Assembly (NCBI GenBank): GCA_914767715.1
Contig: OU612070.1
Span: forward strand, 13,905,501 to 13,969,500
DNA from: Membranipora membranacea
Lineage: Eukaryota > Bryozoa > Gymnolaemata > Cheilostomatida > Membraniporidae
Reading direction: 5' to 3'
DNA: 64,000 nt
A model generated the notes under the pieces. The model saw only the letters and a list, made by a program, of their open reading frames with translations. It ran no database searches and was not told the DNA's origin. Each line of letters begins with the position of its first letter. Position 1 is the stretch's first letter. Positions 38,201-52,500 of this stretch are shown here, one piece after another. Made by a program: the position numbers and the translations under genes.

Positions 38201-39321
38201 ATATTATGGTCTGAGCTTGTATGAAGTACTGCAGCTAGTTATACTTGAACATTGGAGAGTGTGTAGATACTGTCATCTTCAAATGACCCTATGATTCTGT
38301 TTTCTAACTTCATTGGCATCTATATCATTTCCGAGAAAATTTTTCACAAAAGTGCCATTAAAAAAGACACTAAACAGGGTGAAACAAAAAAATATGATTT
38401 ATAGACTACTATTGTAGCATGTGATATTGAAATAATATCTTGAAAGAATGCGTTTAGAGATGCCTCGTAACATATTTTTAAACATGTATTTTTTTAAAAC
38501 CGGTCATCTAACCTCTCACAATTATACAAATATTTATGTGTGTGACGCTGTGTTGCAGGTTTGAGGTGTTTTGGTAAGGATTTTCAGACAATATCACAGA
38601 TGTTGGGGACGAAGAACACAACCCAAGTGAGAGCATTCTTCTCCTCGTACAGGAAGCGTTATAACCTGGACGGTGCTCTAGCTGAGTATGAGCTGAACAA
38701 ATCAGGAAAACAGGAGGAAGGTGAAGATATGCGGGTAAGACGGACGGAACGATTATAAGAGAGTTCATAACCAGGCTTGTTATATCCAGATGCCAAAATA
38801 GCATATCAATTAATGAAAAAAATAGGGTGTCGTTATGAATACACAGTAACTTCATAACAGATTAACCATCCTTGGATTAAGCTAACCCAACAGTGTACCT
38901 TATTTTTCTTTCATGCTGGTCTGCTTAATCATAATAACCTAGATGCAGTGGTTGCCTAGTGACTGATGTTTATGCATAATATATTGATAATGTTCGGAAA
39001 TGTTTACAACGTTTGCCATTTTTTCTTTCATTTATATGAAAGTAAAACTTGCAGTTGTCTGCTTTTGAATTGTGAAAGGCAACATCGCAGTCATAATCTT
39101 GATCTTTGTAGATGGAGGAAGATGATGATGATGACATTATACCGTTAGTACCGCCCCCTCTTATCAAAGTACCCGCCTCTCCAACACGTTCACCTTCTAC
39201 ACAGCGAGGCAGGGCTTCTCCTCATGTATTACAGAGTAAGGGAAGAGCCTCGCCTAAACCTAAACCTAATGGTGCTTCACATTACACCGCTGCCACGAAA
39301 CCTGGCAGCGTCAAGAACTAA
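32243..39321 (+). CDS. RCOR1: CoREST (REST corepressor) homologue
   Basis: Eleven coding exons: 32243-32369, 34107-34163, 34717-34788, 35076-35290, 35690-35832, 36226-36346, 36645-36771, 37413-37522, 37947-38085, 38559-38734, 39112-39321; all phases agree, giving 498 aa. CoREST scaffolds the LSD1/HDAC1/2 histone demethylase-deacetylase complex. Visible domains: ELM2 (about 43-125, [13 protein letters not shown] to [19 protein letters not shown]), SANT1 (132-180, starting [15 protein letters not shown], with [13 protein letters not shown]), the LSD1-binding linker ([17 protein letters not shown] and a following coiled coil), SANT2 (360-409, [13 protein letters not shown] to [12 protein letters not shown]) and an acidic, then Pro/Ser-rich tail. 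Unusually, the inter-SANT linker carries a C-x2-C-x16-C-x2-C motif at residues 220-243. Which vertebrate RCOR paralogue is closest cannot be decided here. Confidence 0.93.
32370..34106. other. first coding intron of RCOR
   Basis: A 1.7 kb intron with no exon I can support. A 73-codon frame at 33628-33849 is in an AT-rich context and resembles no family convincingly. Confidence 0.5.
36552..36584 (-). repeat. dispersed repeat family A, short reverse fragment
   Basis: The reverse complement contains the family A core (GGACCAATCAAAGATGAGAA) seen at 14152 and 55512. It is intronic in RCOR and probably a truncated copy. Confidence 0.5.
37212..37325. mobile_element. short hairpin MITE in an RCOR intron
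   Basis: A 114 bp near-perfect palindrome: arms of about 48 bp (ATCAGAGTAAACTGGAGG inward to ACTAAGTTGTT) around a loop of about 16 bp. No clear target duplication was seen. Confidence 0.75.
37674..37877 (-). repeat. dispersed repeat family B, copy 2
   Basis: Reverse-strand relative of 17970-18242 (see that entry). It lies in RCOR intron 8, and its end bearing CATATGGAAACATAGTGA is at the left on the plus strand. Confidence 0.75.
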
Positions 39322-40597
39322 AAGTGTATAACAGCGTGTATATATCATGTATAGATACTTACATTTTTAAGAAGTGTAGGCAATTTGGGTTTTATTTTTT
39401 ATTTCTTGATACGTCATGTAATTGTCTAACTGTAAAGGTAAATTCTATCCCAGTTCTTTGTACCCTGCTGTGATAAAAATATTATGAGATCGTTGGATCA
39501 CAGCTTTAGATTAATGTGTACATAAATATGGCCAATGCCCCAATGTTTCTGTATTCATGAATATGTCTGATAAGCGTGTTCACTTATTTGACATGAAAGT
39601 ATATTCCAAGCTTCTATATAGAGAATTTATTTGTGATTTTTCATACAAAATGTTGTCTACAGTATATTGTTAAAATGAGGCCTCCAAGAGAGAATTTCTG
39701 TTAATATGAGATAGACCTAAAAGTGAAAACCTTATAAAGGTATTGTTATTAAAGTCTATGGTCATTGAGATAGACCACTTCTCTTATGTTGAATAACCAT
39801 GCCAAGTAAGTAGGCAACAAAAAGTGGAAAATATTATTTTGTATAAATGCGAGTTAGCAAAATATAGTTTATTTTGATTAAAAAATATTATGGTTCCCCA
39901 ATATGTGTAGTATAGTAACTTATTGTACATTTCATGATCAATAAAAACGAAAATATCGAATGTTCACTAGCAAAATATTCAGTGCGATCTTCCCTTTTGA
40001 CCGATTTTTCTCAAGCATCTGTTTGCTGACCTGTCATATAGAGAAACTTGTCAGTAAACTCGGAATTATAGTGTATACTTGTAATTAGAGTCGTACATAG
40101 CTGCTGTTGCTCTTTGTATCAAATTAATTTTGTAACGTGTTCTAGGCACCAACTTTCCCACAGTCAGTTTATTTGTCTCGTTCCTGCAAAAGACTGAACT
40201 AAATGCCAATAATATTTGTCCAGAAAAAAGTGAGGAAAAGGTTATGGAATGAAACTCGCACATAAAGAAAAATTGGAGAATAATTAATTAAGCCACACTC
40301 AATCACATTAATTAATACAACACAGAGACCATCAACTCTTGGTCTGCTTGTCCTTGCTGATAAAATTCACGTCCACAATGATTCTGGAGCTCCATGCTCA
40401 TACCAATTCAAATTTATACAAAAATTTCCATAAGCAACATCATGTCATAACGATAGCAATTTAGCACATCTCAAAATAAATAAGAAAGGGAAAGGTTTGC
40501 TCTAGAGATTTCTGATAATTTTGTTGTTTGACTTTGAAAACTGTGACACGTATTTTGAATTAGTCGTTGGGTATTCGTTCGAAGAAAGGAAGTTTAG
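39322..40597. other. 3' ends of the convergent RCOR and lectin genes
   Basis: AATAAA for RCOR lies at 39940-39945, giving a 3' UTR of about 620 bp. A minus-strand AATAAA (tttatt) at 40168-40173 could serve the lectin gene. No further exon is supported. Confidence 0.5.
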
Positions 40598-43500
40598 TTA
40601 TGGAGCCGACACAATTGACTGCGCTGTTGTTGACATTGTAGTGGTTCTTGTCGTAGATATCATTTGAGTAGTTGTACTTGTTGATGATGTTGTTGTTACT
40701 AGACTACCGTAAACCTCTACTTCATTGAAGCAGTACATCCCTGTCCTAGTATTTCTGATCATTACTTTCACATAACGTCCGACGGCTTGATCCTCACAAC
40801 TGAACAGTTCAGGTCTATATGATGGTGCACCTTCTCTATGAGTGAAGTATGCTAAGTTTGAGTCTAATCCCTCTATGGTTTCAGCAACAAGGAAAATGAC
40901 CGTATTCATCTGACTTTCTGTAACAAAATTATAATATAACATTTAGTATTTTTGGTAATCTATAATACATTCAGGAAAAAGGTAAAGAATTAAAATAATA
41001 AAAAATAATTGACTAACTTACAAATATTTGTCATGTACGTGTCAAAGCTTTCACTTATAATATATAATAATATACAATGAAATTATAAAATACAATTTAT
41101 GATATAATGTATAATATATAATGAGTAAGTACTTGTATATCGTCAGATAAGATTGTGATGTAGTTAAATGTCCTGTACTAACCTAGTTTAAGTGCTCAAA
41201 CGGTGCAAGATGCTGGTAGAGGCATTTCATTATCAACCACTTTCTCCCCTCCGTTTAAGGATATAAACATAAAGTGCCGTAGTTATGGCCACCATGTAAG
41301 AGAGGATAACTCAAAACATTTCGTAAAAATTGAGATGGAGCTAGATAAAAAGACTGGTCATACAAGAGAAAAAGATAGTTATTTATAGTTATGATAGTTA
41401 TTTATAGGCAATCAAGACATATTGTTTCATATCCATCATACCAATATGCTTACAAGTTCCCAGGATTGCTTGATTTTAACTTGGAATGTCAAAATATTTT
41501 CCAGCCTAATTCCTTGAAAAATTTGGTAGGGGTGAGAAATTTACTACAGTTTACTACAGTGTACTGTTTTTTGGCAGGTGATGTCTAGCCAGCCAAAGTT
41601 TTTGTTGTGAAGTTAATAAGTCAGAGTTAAATCTGAATTTTACTTCCACATCCTTCTCTGTTTGTTGTTAAATAATATATGTTTTGAAACTAAGATGTCT
41701 TATGAACACATCAAGAAAATATCTGAGGCAGCCTTCTCATATTCACCTAAAGAACAGCAACTTCAGACTGTCAGCTCGTATTTTGCTGAGGGGAAAGATA
41801 CTATTCTTGTTGCCCCCACTGGTTTTGGTAAATCATTCGTATACCAAGTGGCTCCATTTCTTTATGACAGCAAATATACATTACCTAGTGTTAATAGGAC
41901 TAGAAGGACAAACACTATCAGAGAACAAACATTTGGCTCTAATGTCACTACTGATGTTTCTTCACTCTCTGGATTTACATCTCTGAGTGAGAGCAGGGAG
42001 AATGGTGAGAGTCAGTTATCTGAAACTGTTCAGCCTACTACAGGTGGATCTACTAGCACTTCTGCTGATACCTCTAATACCATTGAAGATGATGCTAAGC
42101 CCACTGACACAAGTACGCCAACCCGACCAGAGAGAGGAGATATCCCTAGTGACAATGTGGACAACCTTTCAGGTCTGCTGGCAGAGACCACGCTATCCGC
42201 CACCACCACATCTTCTACTATAATGCCTACAGCCTCTTGTGTAAGTGGTTAAGCTGAGTGATACTTGGTTGATGGGTGTAGGTTGTTCATTAATTTATTA
42301 TTCAGCGATCATGAAACTAGTTTGAAAGCTAATCATTTCCTGTCAGCAACATTGCTGTGACTACGTCTACTGCCTAAGCAAAGGCAGACAATTTTGTTTT
42401 ATTGTTGCAATTTAATATGTCTAAATGTAACAAATCCCATGTGTCAGTGTGGAAGCCCAGACATATATCACAATATTAGCAGCGGCTATTTTTTAACATT
42501 TACAAGCAGGAACGTCATCAACTACCTACAGGCCTTCTCATCAGCTTTCAAGAAATTACAAGAACTTGGTGTCCTGATGTTGTTGTGTCAACGGATAAAT
42601 AATATTTATAACTATTTTTTTTGTATGAATTAAGTGTATGCAAGGAGTAAACCAACTTCAAATGATTTGTTGCATTTAAGTTTGGAAATTTTTAATTTAA
42701 TCCTCTTTATGTTACAGCCTGTCATACAGATTTTGGTCATCATGCCGCTCATTGCCATGATCACTGATGGGCTAGCCAATCTCAAAAGGGTCCTACCAAT
42801 GGTCAGCGCCATCCACTTGACAGCTGCCACACTCAGTGAAGGAAAAGTAGCTTCCATTCTCTTCGCCAGTCCTGAGACATTGCTCAGCCAGTGCGGTCGA
42901 AAGTTTATCGAGGAGGTTGCCAACATTAAGGCTGTCTTTGTAGATGAATTTCACATTGTCTCCTCATGGTGAGTAAACTTACTACCTATAAAGTTGATTG
43001 TAATTGGGAATTGACAAATGTTTTGATGACTTGCTTTGGAACCAGTACCATTCTACCTGTTTCATAGTTAGCTTATGCTGATAACAGGCCTGTCACTTGT
43101 CTTAAAAAGTATCGATGGTACAACCGGGGTCAATAGGGCAAGCTTTTGCTTGAGCATCAAAAAAGGTCTAAATAGCTGGTTGAATCACAAAAAGCAAAAA
43201 TTCAATACACAATATTTATGTTCCTTGTCATATTTAGGTTGTTACCAATTACCTTACACATATTACATCTCACTTTGCAATAAATGCCAGATTGGGATAA
43301 TAGTTTTTACAGCCCGTCTAGTTATATTGTTAAACAAAACTTGCAAACATGATACAAAGGTGTGTGGTAATAATATTGCTGCTATTTGGAACTTTGATAT
43401 TGGTATTAGAAACTCCAATAAACCTAGTTCTAACATTGTGTTATGTTCACTGCTGTACCAACTTCTTCCAACGAAGAATGTTAACAAATTGCTAGGCATG

Positions 43501-46500
43501 ATAACGTCAAACTGATGAAGTGATTATAATTATGTTTTTACTGTATGAAGAGGTAGCACTACTAATATATATTTGCACATTTCTTTTTGTTTCAGGGGTC
43601 TTTCCCACAGCCAAGCTACAGCCTTTCGAGAGTGTTATGGGCAGTTGGGTCAGCTGAGAGCTTACTTACCATCTAGTGTCCCATTCGTATGTCTTTCAGC
43701 AACTGCGCCACAACTTGTAGTAGACAGCGTTGTTACGTCCTTACATTTAGTGTCTCCCAAGATCATCAAAGTACAGATAAACAAATCTAATATCAGGTAT
43801 GGTATACAGGTTATATTGCACCTAACTAAGTGGTGACTAGTTAATTGAGCAAACATCATCCCTGATATAACCCATGTGCTACTCATCGGCAGATACTTTA
43901 GACCTGATTTGATCTCCCTCTAATAATCATAATGATGGCCGACCGCTGGTGGTATAAGGCAACCCGGACAGCACTTAAGACAAGTAAATATCAGCTAGAT
44001 TTTGGCTGCTTTAGGGTGAGAGTCTGTAGAGAGTTATCAAAGCAATCTCAAATATTAAAATTTCTCGCACAAGGACATTATTGAATGATGTGAGAAAACC
44101 ACAGGTCTAGTCTAGAGCATGTTATCTCCCCTGTTACCGATTAACACTAAAATATCTTTGCCTAGGCTACCTTGGACCAATACTGCTTTGTGATAATTTG
44201 GTGTAAGTAGAGCAGCCTGTCCTAGGTAAACCAGCACAGGGCTTCCTACTATACTGTTAGTAGATCATTGTATGGGTGTTAATCTGTCTCAGGGGAGATA
44301 ACATACTCTCGACCCTTCTAGACCCTGGGTTTTTGCACTTTCAAATCGTTAAAATCATTCAATAATGTCCTAGTAATAGCCTGTATAGTACAGCCCTAGA
44401 AGTCCTTGATGAAGATTAGGTCAACTATCTAGGCTACCTGTTACTATTGACTGAACTTGGGGCAGCATTTATTATTATCAGATAGAATGAGCATGCAGCT
44501 TATCATCCGATCAGTACACAGTTAGCAAATTATTTAAATGACGTTGCTCAATGCTCCATTTCAACATTCTTCACTCTCTTTTTTCCAGCTATCACCGGAT
44601 CCAAGTCAAGGGTTCTGTAGTAGAAGATTTCCAATGGCTTGTCACTCTACTGACCACAACTGTCGAAGAGAAACTTCCCCGCATTCTGATATTCTTCAGG
44701 AATGTCAATGTGCTCTCAGATGCTTACGCATATGCGACTGTCAAGTCAGGGCGACAGTTCGGTGACATCAACTCATGTATGGGGATGTTCCACCTGAATA
44801 CCCTACCTCAGCTCAAACAGAAAATATTAGCAGACCTTGGAGAAAAGGATGGCAGGAAAAAGATTGTCTTTTGCTCCAGTAGCCTCTCCATGGGTATGAA
44901 CTTAGCACAAATAGAGTATGTTGTGCATTATGGGCCTTCATTGACAGCTGAAGCTTTCTTCCAAGAAACTGGTCGAGCAGGGCGTGAGGTGGACCTTTTG
45001 TGTCACTCGATTCTGCTGACATATCCACGTATGCTATGTGGAGTCAAACCTGATAAGGTGATGAAAGACTATGCCAAGTCAGAGGGTTGTTTACGTAATA
45101 TTCTTTTATCCAAATTTAATACCACCAAACCTGACAATCAACTGCACTGCTGCATGAGATGCCATCCTGACACTCCTTGTACCATTCTGACATTATTACA
45201 TGATTCCTTCGAATCATCATTCACCGAAACATTTAGTGACAGCGATTCTGTTGCCTCAGTTGCAAGCATTGAGTCCCTGACCGATATGTAGCTTCTTTTA
45301 GAAGTTATACAGTATACACCAATCTTTCTATGTTCTAGTAAACATCATATTGATGTAAGCAATGAATTTTCACAGGTATCACATATCACTGGCTCAGGCA
45401 TATTTGTTTTTTTTCTGTAACAGACTATCATATATAGCATTATGTATTATGGTATCATCATGTGATATAACATTGTTGCATCCACAGTCAGCGTCACATT
45501 GTTTATACAAGCATCAGCTTTATAACTCTTAGCTTGTTTGATAGTTTACATATAATACATAATTTCTCGAAAACAGTCGTATATATTCTATGTGATTTAT
45601 GCATCAGAGTGTTTTATTTATAATAATATGTATAATAATATCAAGTGATATAACATTGTTGCATCCACAGTCAGCGTCACATTGTTTATACAAGCATCAT
45701 CTTTATAACTCTTAGCTTTGTTTGATAGATTACATATAATACAGGATTTCTCGAAATCAGTCGTAAATATTCTAGGTGATTTTTGTAACAGAGCGTTTTA
45801 TATATAATAAAATGTAAAATATAATGGTGTGATATGACATTGTTTATACAACAAACATCTTTGCTCGAAATCAGTAGCAAATTTGTGCTCAGTGCAATGA
45901 AAGAATAAAAGGCATCCAAATTTTAACCCCTGAGTAAACACAGTCTCTGAATGTATATTCATATTCATTAAATTGGGCCACCATTATCACCTTTAGTATC
46001 AATATCCATAGAAACATTGAGGTTTGGGAACAGAGCTATGATTTCAGAATCATCTACATATGATTGTTCTACCTGTGAAAATTGTAGGTAATAATGCCGG
46101 CATTGCACCTGTTGGATCCTTGATATGAGAAACTCCTTGAGTGATTTGCCGCTAATGCCAGAAGCTGGGTTATCAGATATGTTCACGAGTGCTGGTGAGT
46201 GAGTCTTCGCAGAGGTGTCGGAAGGCACTAGTAATTCCTCGGCGTTATACTTCCTCACCAGTCTCATAATGTCTGATTCCGAGAGCTCGCGCTTGGATAT
46301 ATTGGAATATATCTTGTATCCCATTTCCTGGTCAACATTTTTTTCGATCTTGGACCACACACCGCGCGCCCTTGATATCTTGGAGATGTGGTCCTCAGTG
46401 TACTTGCCTCTGTACGTCTTGAGTCTTGCCTTGAAAGCTCGGTTCTCATGCTCCAGCTGTGAGGCAAAAATAGTAAATTCAATTTATTGAATGGCAAAAA

Positions 46501-49500
46501 TAATCATCTGCAGGCAACATTGTGTAACAACTTAGGAACGCTCCGTTACAGGATATCATGTCACATGCTTTTGACCAGGTTTGAGGAATTTCAGTCTTTG
46601 ACTGTCATATATATTGAATACTGAGGACACCGCATACTATTCATACATTCAATTCCCTCACTATGTTGTGTCTGTTATAATAATCCTTTAGTGTAACTAT
46701 TTTTAGCAACCTTATACCCATCCCTCTTGGCGGACTAAATGTGACTTTTGACAAGTGACATTTGGTCTGGCAGGTTGGCATTAAGCTTTATGCGTTCATC
46801 CGAACAAGTTAGAGATCGCGACTAATTAAGCCAATGCCCATGCTGGCTATCCTGACGAAGTAGAGTTTCCCGTCACAGGTAGAAATTATGGAAAACAATA
46901 ACTAGTTACTATATCTAAAATAATGTAGAGACAGACAGTTCATGAAAGTTATCAGACATCAACTCACTGCTAGATCCAGAGGAATGTTCGTGTCAGGAAG
47001 ATTGTAAGAATTAAAAAACCTGTTCCACATTAGCCGGTCTCTTATGTGCTGAGGAAGCACCCTCATCTGAATTAGGGTTTCAGCTAAACCACAGCCATAC
47101 TTGTAGCACCCATTACCTTTAAACACGACATAGAAATACCTACAACAAAAAAGAAACAAAATTGAGCAATGCATTTCACAGTTACCAATTTCAGCACACC
47201 TTTGGATTGATATATTTATGATGTCGGTCAGTCAGTTCTTTGATTTCACTAAGCTGTGGTCTTGTCGCCTTGCAATCCTGCAGAACCCTAGAGGTGATAA
47301 GTATTCGAAAGAGGAAAAGTTCATCATTTCGCACACTCTTAAAATACCTACATTAAAGACATTAAAACTAACCCACCCTCTTAACTTTCAATAGACCTTT
47401 GCCAGCCGTTTGTGCTATAACTTTGCCTTGCATTATGAGGCAATCCATTGACACTTAGTGCTTCCCTGGTAATGTGAACAATCTGTCAACTACTATATAT
47501 GCAACAATAATCCTACTTGGGAGCGCAGTTCACAATAAGTACTTACTTGTAAAGGTGTATGACCTTTTCTCCATTGCCAAGCTGTATGGCACGGTTGTGT
47601 ATACTCCTCAATAGCCCAAATGTGATGACCTGCGCTGTGTAATTGTATACCGCATCATTCTGCTCGCTCTCTTGAATTGGGATGTTGTGATGCTTTTCCT
47701 GATGGTGCTTTCTCAGGTTGCTCTTTGTGGTGAATTTTTTACCGCAAGCAGGACATCTACAATTATAATTAGCCAAGATAAAATACAGTAACAGGGATAC
47801 ATGCAACCATTCAGAGTAAAAAGGAACTCAAGGATAAGTTGTGTAGGATTTCATGATGCATTTTTTCACTCACTCAAACTCAGCAGTAGGAAGAGACGCT
47901 GCATGTAAGCAGGAAAGTGTTTGCAAAAAAGCACCAATAATCCACCAGTGTCAGTTAAAAATATTCATGATTTATGCTGTAAAGCAATGTCTACCTTATC
48001 TTGTCAGATGCCTCCAAGTCTGGCATTGATAGATGTACAAACTTCTCAACGACCCTTTGGGCTGCCTTCTCAACCTCATCTGCGGATATATCATCCTGAG
48101 ACTTTTCTAAGGAGGTCAAACTAAGCTCCTTCATAGCAGCTATAAAGATAATAAACAAAATGATCAATTCACTACAACGTGCTTGATTGTAGACTTCATG
48201 GCCGGAAGAAAATTCTACGAGGTATAACCACCTCAATACTGATGCCACTTCTTTATGGAAACAGGTCAAAGCTCTCATTGGTTACATTTACCGGATAATT
48301 ATTACCATTGGAGGGCATACTTAACTGGCTGCTGGCTGACACATTGCTTTCTCTTAACAGCAAACGAAGACAGCAGCTGGATGACATCAGTGGAACGAAT
48401 ACTGTGATTATTTACCTATGCGCATGTAGGCATGAAAGACCTTGTCGAATAGCGCAGCACAGTCATAGTATCTGGATGAGGGATCCGCCTTGACATTTCT
48501 AGCATTGAGCAGGTCTTTTGCATGACTGAGAGTACCTGCTGAAGGCTGAGAATCTCCCTGAAAAAATTTCAGATCCAAATAAACAAATTGAGCACAACTA
48601 GAGCGTAAGTTAGTTTGCAAGAAATTCGCACGCCGCAGATACCTTTGTATCCACCCAATAAGCAAAGATAACTCGTGGATAATAAAGAAAACTGATGTAT
48701 ATTTGACTTAAATTTCTGATCTAGCAGTGGTCAGCTGGGAGAAGAACATTTCAATTTAGGCGGAACAAACCTTAAACAGCAGTTTGTATATTAGCTTGAG
48801 GAGGTTGAGTTGTACATGGAAGTCAGCCATTGACATAACCAATCCTTCCAGACGGTCAATACTGGTGGTGCCATCACACTGTGAGTTAATTGCCTGAAGG
48901 CCCCTCTCAAAAGTGAGGTAATCCCCTGCAACAAAAATGAGACATTTGAAAAAAATCATCCATTAGAAATGGCTATATTTAATTACTGATAAGGTCATTT
49001 CAGAGTTTGAGCAATAGAGAATTTTTTAGGCATTTCAAGTTGCAGCTCACTTGAAAATGTCATGTGTATTTGGGGAGTTAGGAACAACAATACCAAATTA
49101 TTGAGGTATGTAGATGGACTAGGTGGGAAGGTGTCTGCAAATGTAGATCAACACATCAGAAATACCTTGGTAGTAAAACTCACAGTATGAGATATTTATG
49201 AACACCTACCAATGCAGAGTTTATGCTTCAGGTTACCATCCTCACCCTCACATAGCAGGTGGTACTGTCTCAGACAGAAGAGTAAGTCTTCTTTCACATT
49301 CTCATTTTTCATAAAAACTCCTAGATTCACCTGTAATGATGAGAAAATCACACTATGATCTTAACATTGCAGATGTCAAATACTCTCTCGCTCTCTCTCT
49401 CTCTCTCTGATTTTCAATTGTTTTATCTTGGAGGTTAGTAAGGTGGGTGATAATGAACAAAACAGCGGACAATACAGAATCCTGTCATTCTCAAAGTTGT

Positions 49501-52500
49501 AGTAAAGTAATGATAAGATAAGATGAACATGACTTACATGATTTGTTTTTTGAGCCATTTGAGGGGTGTATTGATGGGTGTCATCTGGAAGTTGAAGTTC
49601 TATACACTTCAGGGCAGGAATCTTAGACCACACCTCAAGCACCATCCTGACCATCATTTTTTGGAGTTTTACATCATCAGCTGCAGTTGGAAACACATCT
49701 GCAGGTGAGATATTTTCCACTGGAATTTCCTGCCGTAGTCTGTAGATGGGGTCCGTCTTGATTCGCTCCTCAACAGCAATAGCTTGAACCATGTGATGCA
49801 TTGTGTTGCTTACATCAGCTTTCTCCCGACGTGGCCTGGTCATGATGTCTACATTGTCGAGTACAATCCCATAGTTTGCCAGTTCGGAGTCCCACTTGTT
49901 CAGCACAACATCGTATCGCTTTGCTAGCTGCTTTAGCTTTCCACTGACAGTCTGGTGAACTACAGCATCACCCAGCCTCGCCATCCGGTCAAGACCAACA
50001 TCTGTGATTCCACAGTTGGAGATCATCAAGCCATAGTATGCCTTCATAGCAGTTAGTCGCTTGCTGTATACCCCGAGACACTTTCCAATCACAGTTGTTA
50101 TCCGTGGGGTGTGATCTTGAAGGATTTTCTTGCTGGCCTTCTCTTGATTCTTCCGTATACATGCAGCTGAGACTACACTAGTAAGTGTAGGGACAAACTC
50201 TTGAAACTCGTCCCAACATTTCTGAAAAGATTGTACATTAAATGTTTATCTTTACAAAAAAACTGGGCATGACGTGACTCAGAAGAGAAGGACACATAGC
50301 CACAATTTTCGCACTTGTAGTTTTAAGAAGGAATTAATCATATAACTTCAGTCTGTTGTGACATCCGCTAGTAGTCAAGCTAATGAAGCTTTAGCAACAA
50401 GCATACTGGCCTGCAGTGTAGTGGAAATTTAAACACTATAAGTCCCGAAACTCTAATGTATCGTGAGCATACCTGTAGACTGAACTTCTCAAGTGCAGGA
50501 GCAGATGAGTCAATCAGCTGACTATCAGTCTTCTTTGAGTAGCTCATTACCTCTGCCTTGATTACATTGCAGGTATACTCAATAGCTGCAGTATCTAGGT
50601 TGCTGTTTCCTTTCACCACCTTTCTCAGGTCTGCCGACTTTTTTCTTAGCTCTCTGATCATGAAAGCCTCCTCTAAGGTTACATCCTAGGTAATAAAAAT
50701 CATGGTTCAACAGATGCATCATGGATGATGGTATGATCTCTACAGCATATATTCCTAACATCTGCCAAGCTAGGATTAATTTTAATATTAATGGCGTTAC
50801 ACCCAAACTGAAACTCTGTGTTATACATTTTGTTATGACCATTAGCGTATGAGTACATGGTTAAGAATTGACTTGATCATGGTAAATACCTAGCTTGCAT
50901 ATCCACAACAAAATAATGTTATTTTCACAGCAAAGTGTATTCAGAACTAGAATTGTGTGTACAACAAGAATGGAATTGCAAAATTAAAAGATAGTTAGCA
51001 GCACCATGGTGAAGACCCCCCTTCCCCTCTATAGCCAACCGTATGTTGTAGAACATTACAAAAATAACATTCCATGCATTTATCTAAGACGATAACAAAT
51101 AATAGCAGGTATACCTCCTAAACTGAAAATGAATAGCAAAGTATTGTCCCAACTCACCATGGCATATTTTCCGTCTTTCAGTATAACTTGGTTTGACTTT
51201 GCCGGTGTGGATGAGGTACTAGTGATACTAAAAGTCTTCTGTTTTGAAAGCTCTGGTGTTGGTGTTGGTATTGGTGTTGGTATTGCGGATTGAGGTTGTG
51301 TTAGAAAAAATGAGCTCAAACGCGCTGTTGGCACAGTGATTGGCTTTTTTGGCTCAGCGATCGGCTTCTTTGGCTCAGCGATCGGCTTCTTTGGCTCAGC
51401 GATCGGCTTCTTTGGCTCAGTTTTGACTTTGAAATATGTCGGTGATCGTTTAAGTCTACCTGATGCGACATTCCCGCCAAATGATTGTAATTCATAATGT
51501 TTATAGCGTATTGGGATCCTGCTTGGGCGTGGTGACCCTCTACTAGGCGGCGATGTCTGCGATTTTCTGTATTTTGTCTCCGATGATGAGGGAACTGCTC
51601 TGTTTGTAGTATCTTCTGAGCTACTCAACAAACGTTTCCTTACACTCAAACTTGGAATTCTGCTTGGGCGTGGTGACCCTCTACTAGGCGGCGATGTCTG
51701 TGCTGTTGATGACTGTCCAGCAGCCGATGTTGTGGTACCCACCTCTTTGAGGTTCACATACATATCTTTCCTAATAAATATAGAAGATTTCCTGTGATAT
51801 AAGTACACCCAGAAGGTATGAATTGTTATAAGCTCTCATAACAGTGCATTTACACAAGTGATTAATGTTTAGTTTTCTGGGGTCAAATCTTAGCTAGATT
51901 ACAAAATAAAGTCTTAACCAAACAACAAACAGCAGGATTAGCAATAGCGAAAATTTAGACACCATGGTTCAGTAACCAAATCAGAGTCTACATACTAGCC
52001 ATCTATTTTTGTTTCCCAAGACCAGTGATAGCGACAGCATTTTCAATCTTCAACAGTGAAAATATGATTTGCAGCCAGAAATCAACCTAGTATTTGATCA
52101 GTGAAATCATAGGCTTATCAAACAAAAGGCTATGAAGTAACGAATTTTGTATCTGTATGAATGGACAGTCAATCATCAACTCTATTCAACAGTAGGGATC
52201 ATGTAACTTAGCAGTGAATTTCATTAGCCAAGTGTTATTGACAATAATCAAAGGGTGTCAACAAACCATCCCTCATTTAGCAAAAATTGAACTGAGGCCA
52301 CATTTACTCAAAGTTTATTAGCCTCTAATTTTTCTCTTGGTGTAAGTCAGCAAGAGCTCCACTGTTTTTTGACCATAAAACTCAGTCTGTGATCTCCCTC
52401 AGAACAAACACATGATTGATGTACAGGCAGCTGATTAAGGTGCCTTCTTGTGGATAAAATTAGAATATTTATGTCATGCTAAATTCGATCAGGGAGGATT

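Noticed and set aside
41203-41388. Open frame also found inverted at the right end of the transposon
   Set aside because: It is the translation of the terminal inverted repeat; the matching pair is explained by the repeat, not by a conserved protein.
45968-46456. A 39-base stretch bounded by GT and AG inside the last transposase exon
   Set aside because: It is too short for a normal intron and is in frame either way, so I kept it as coding.
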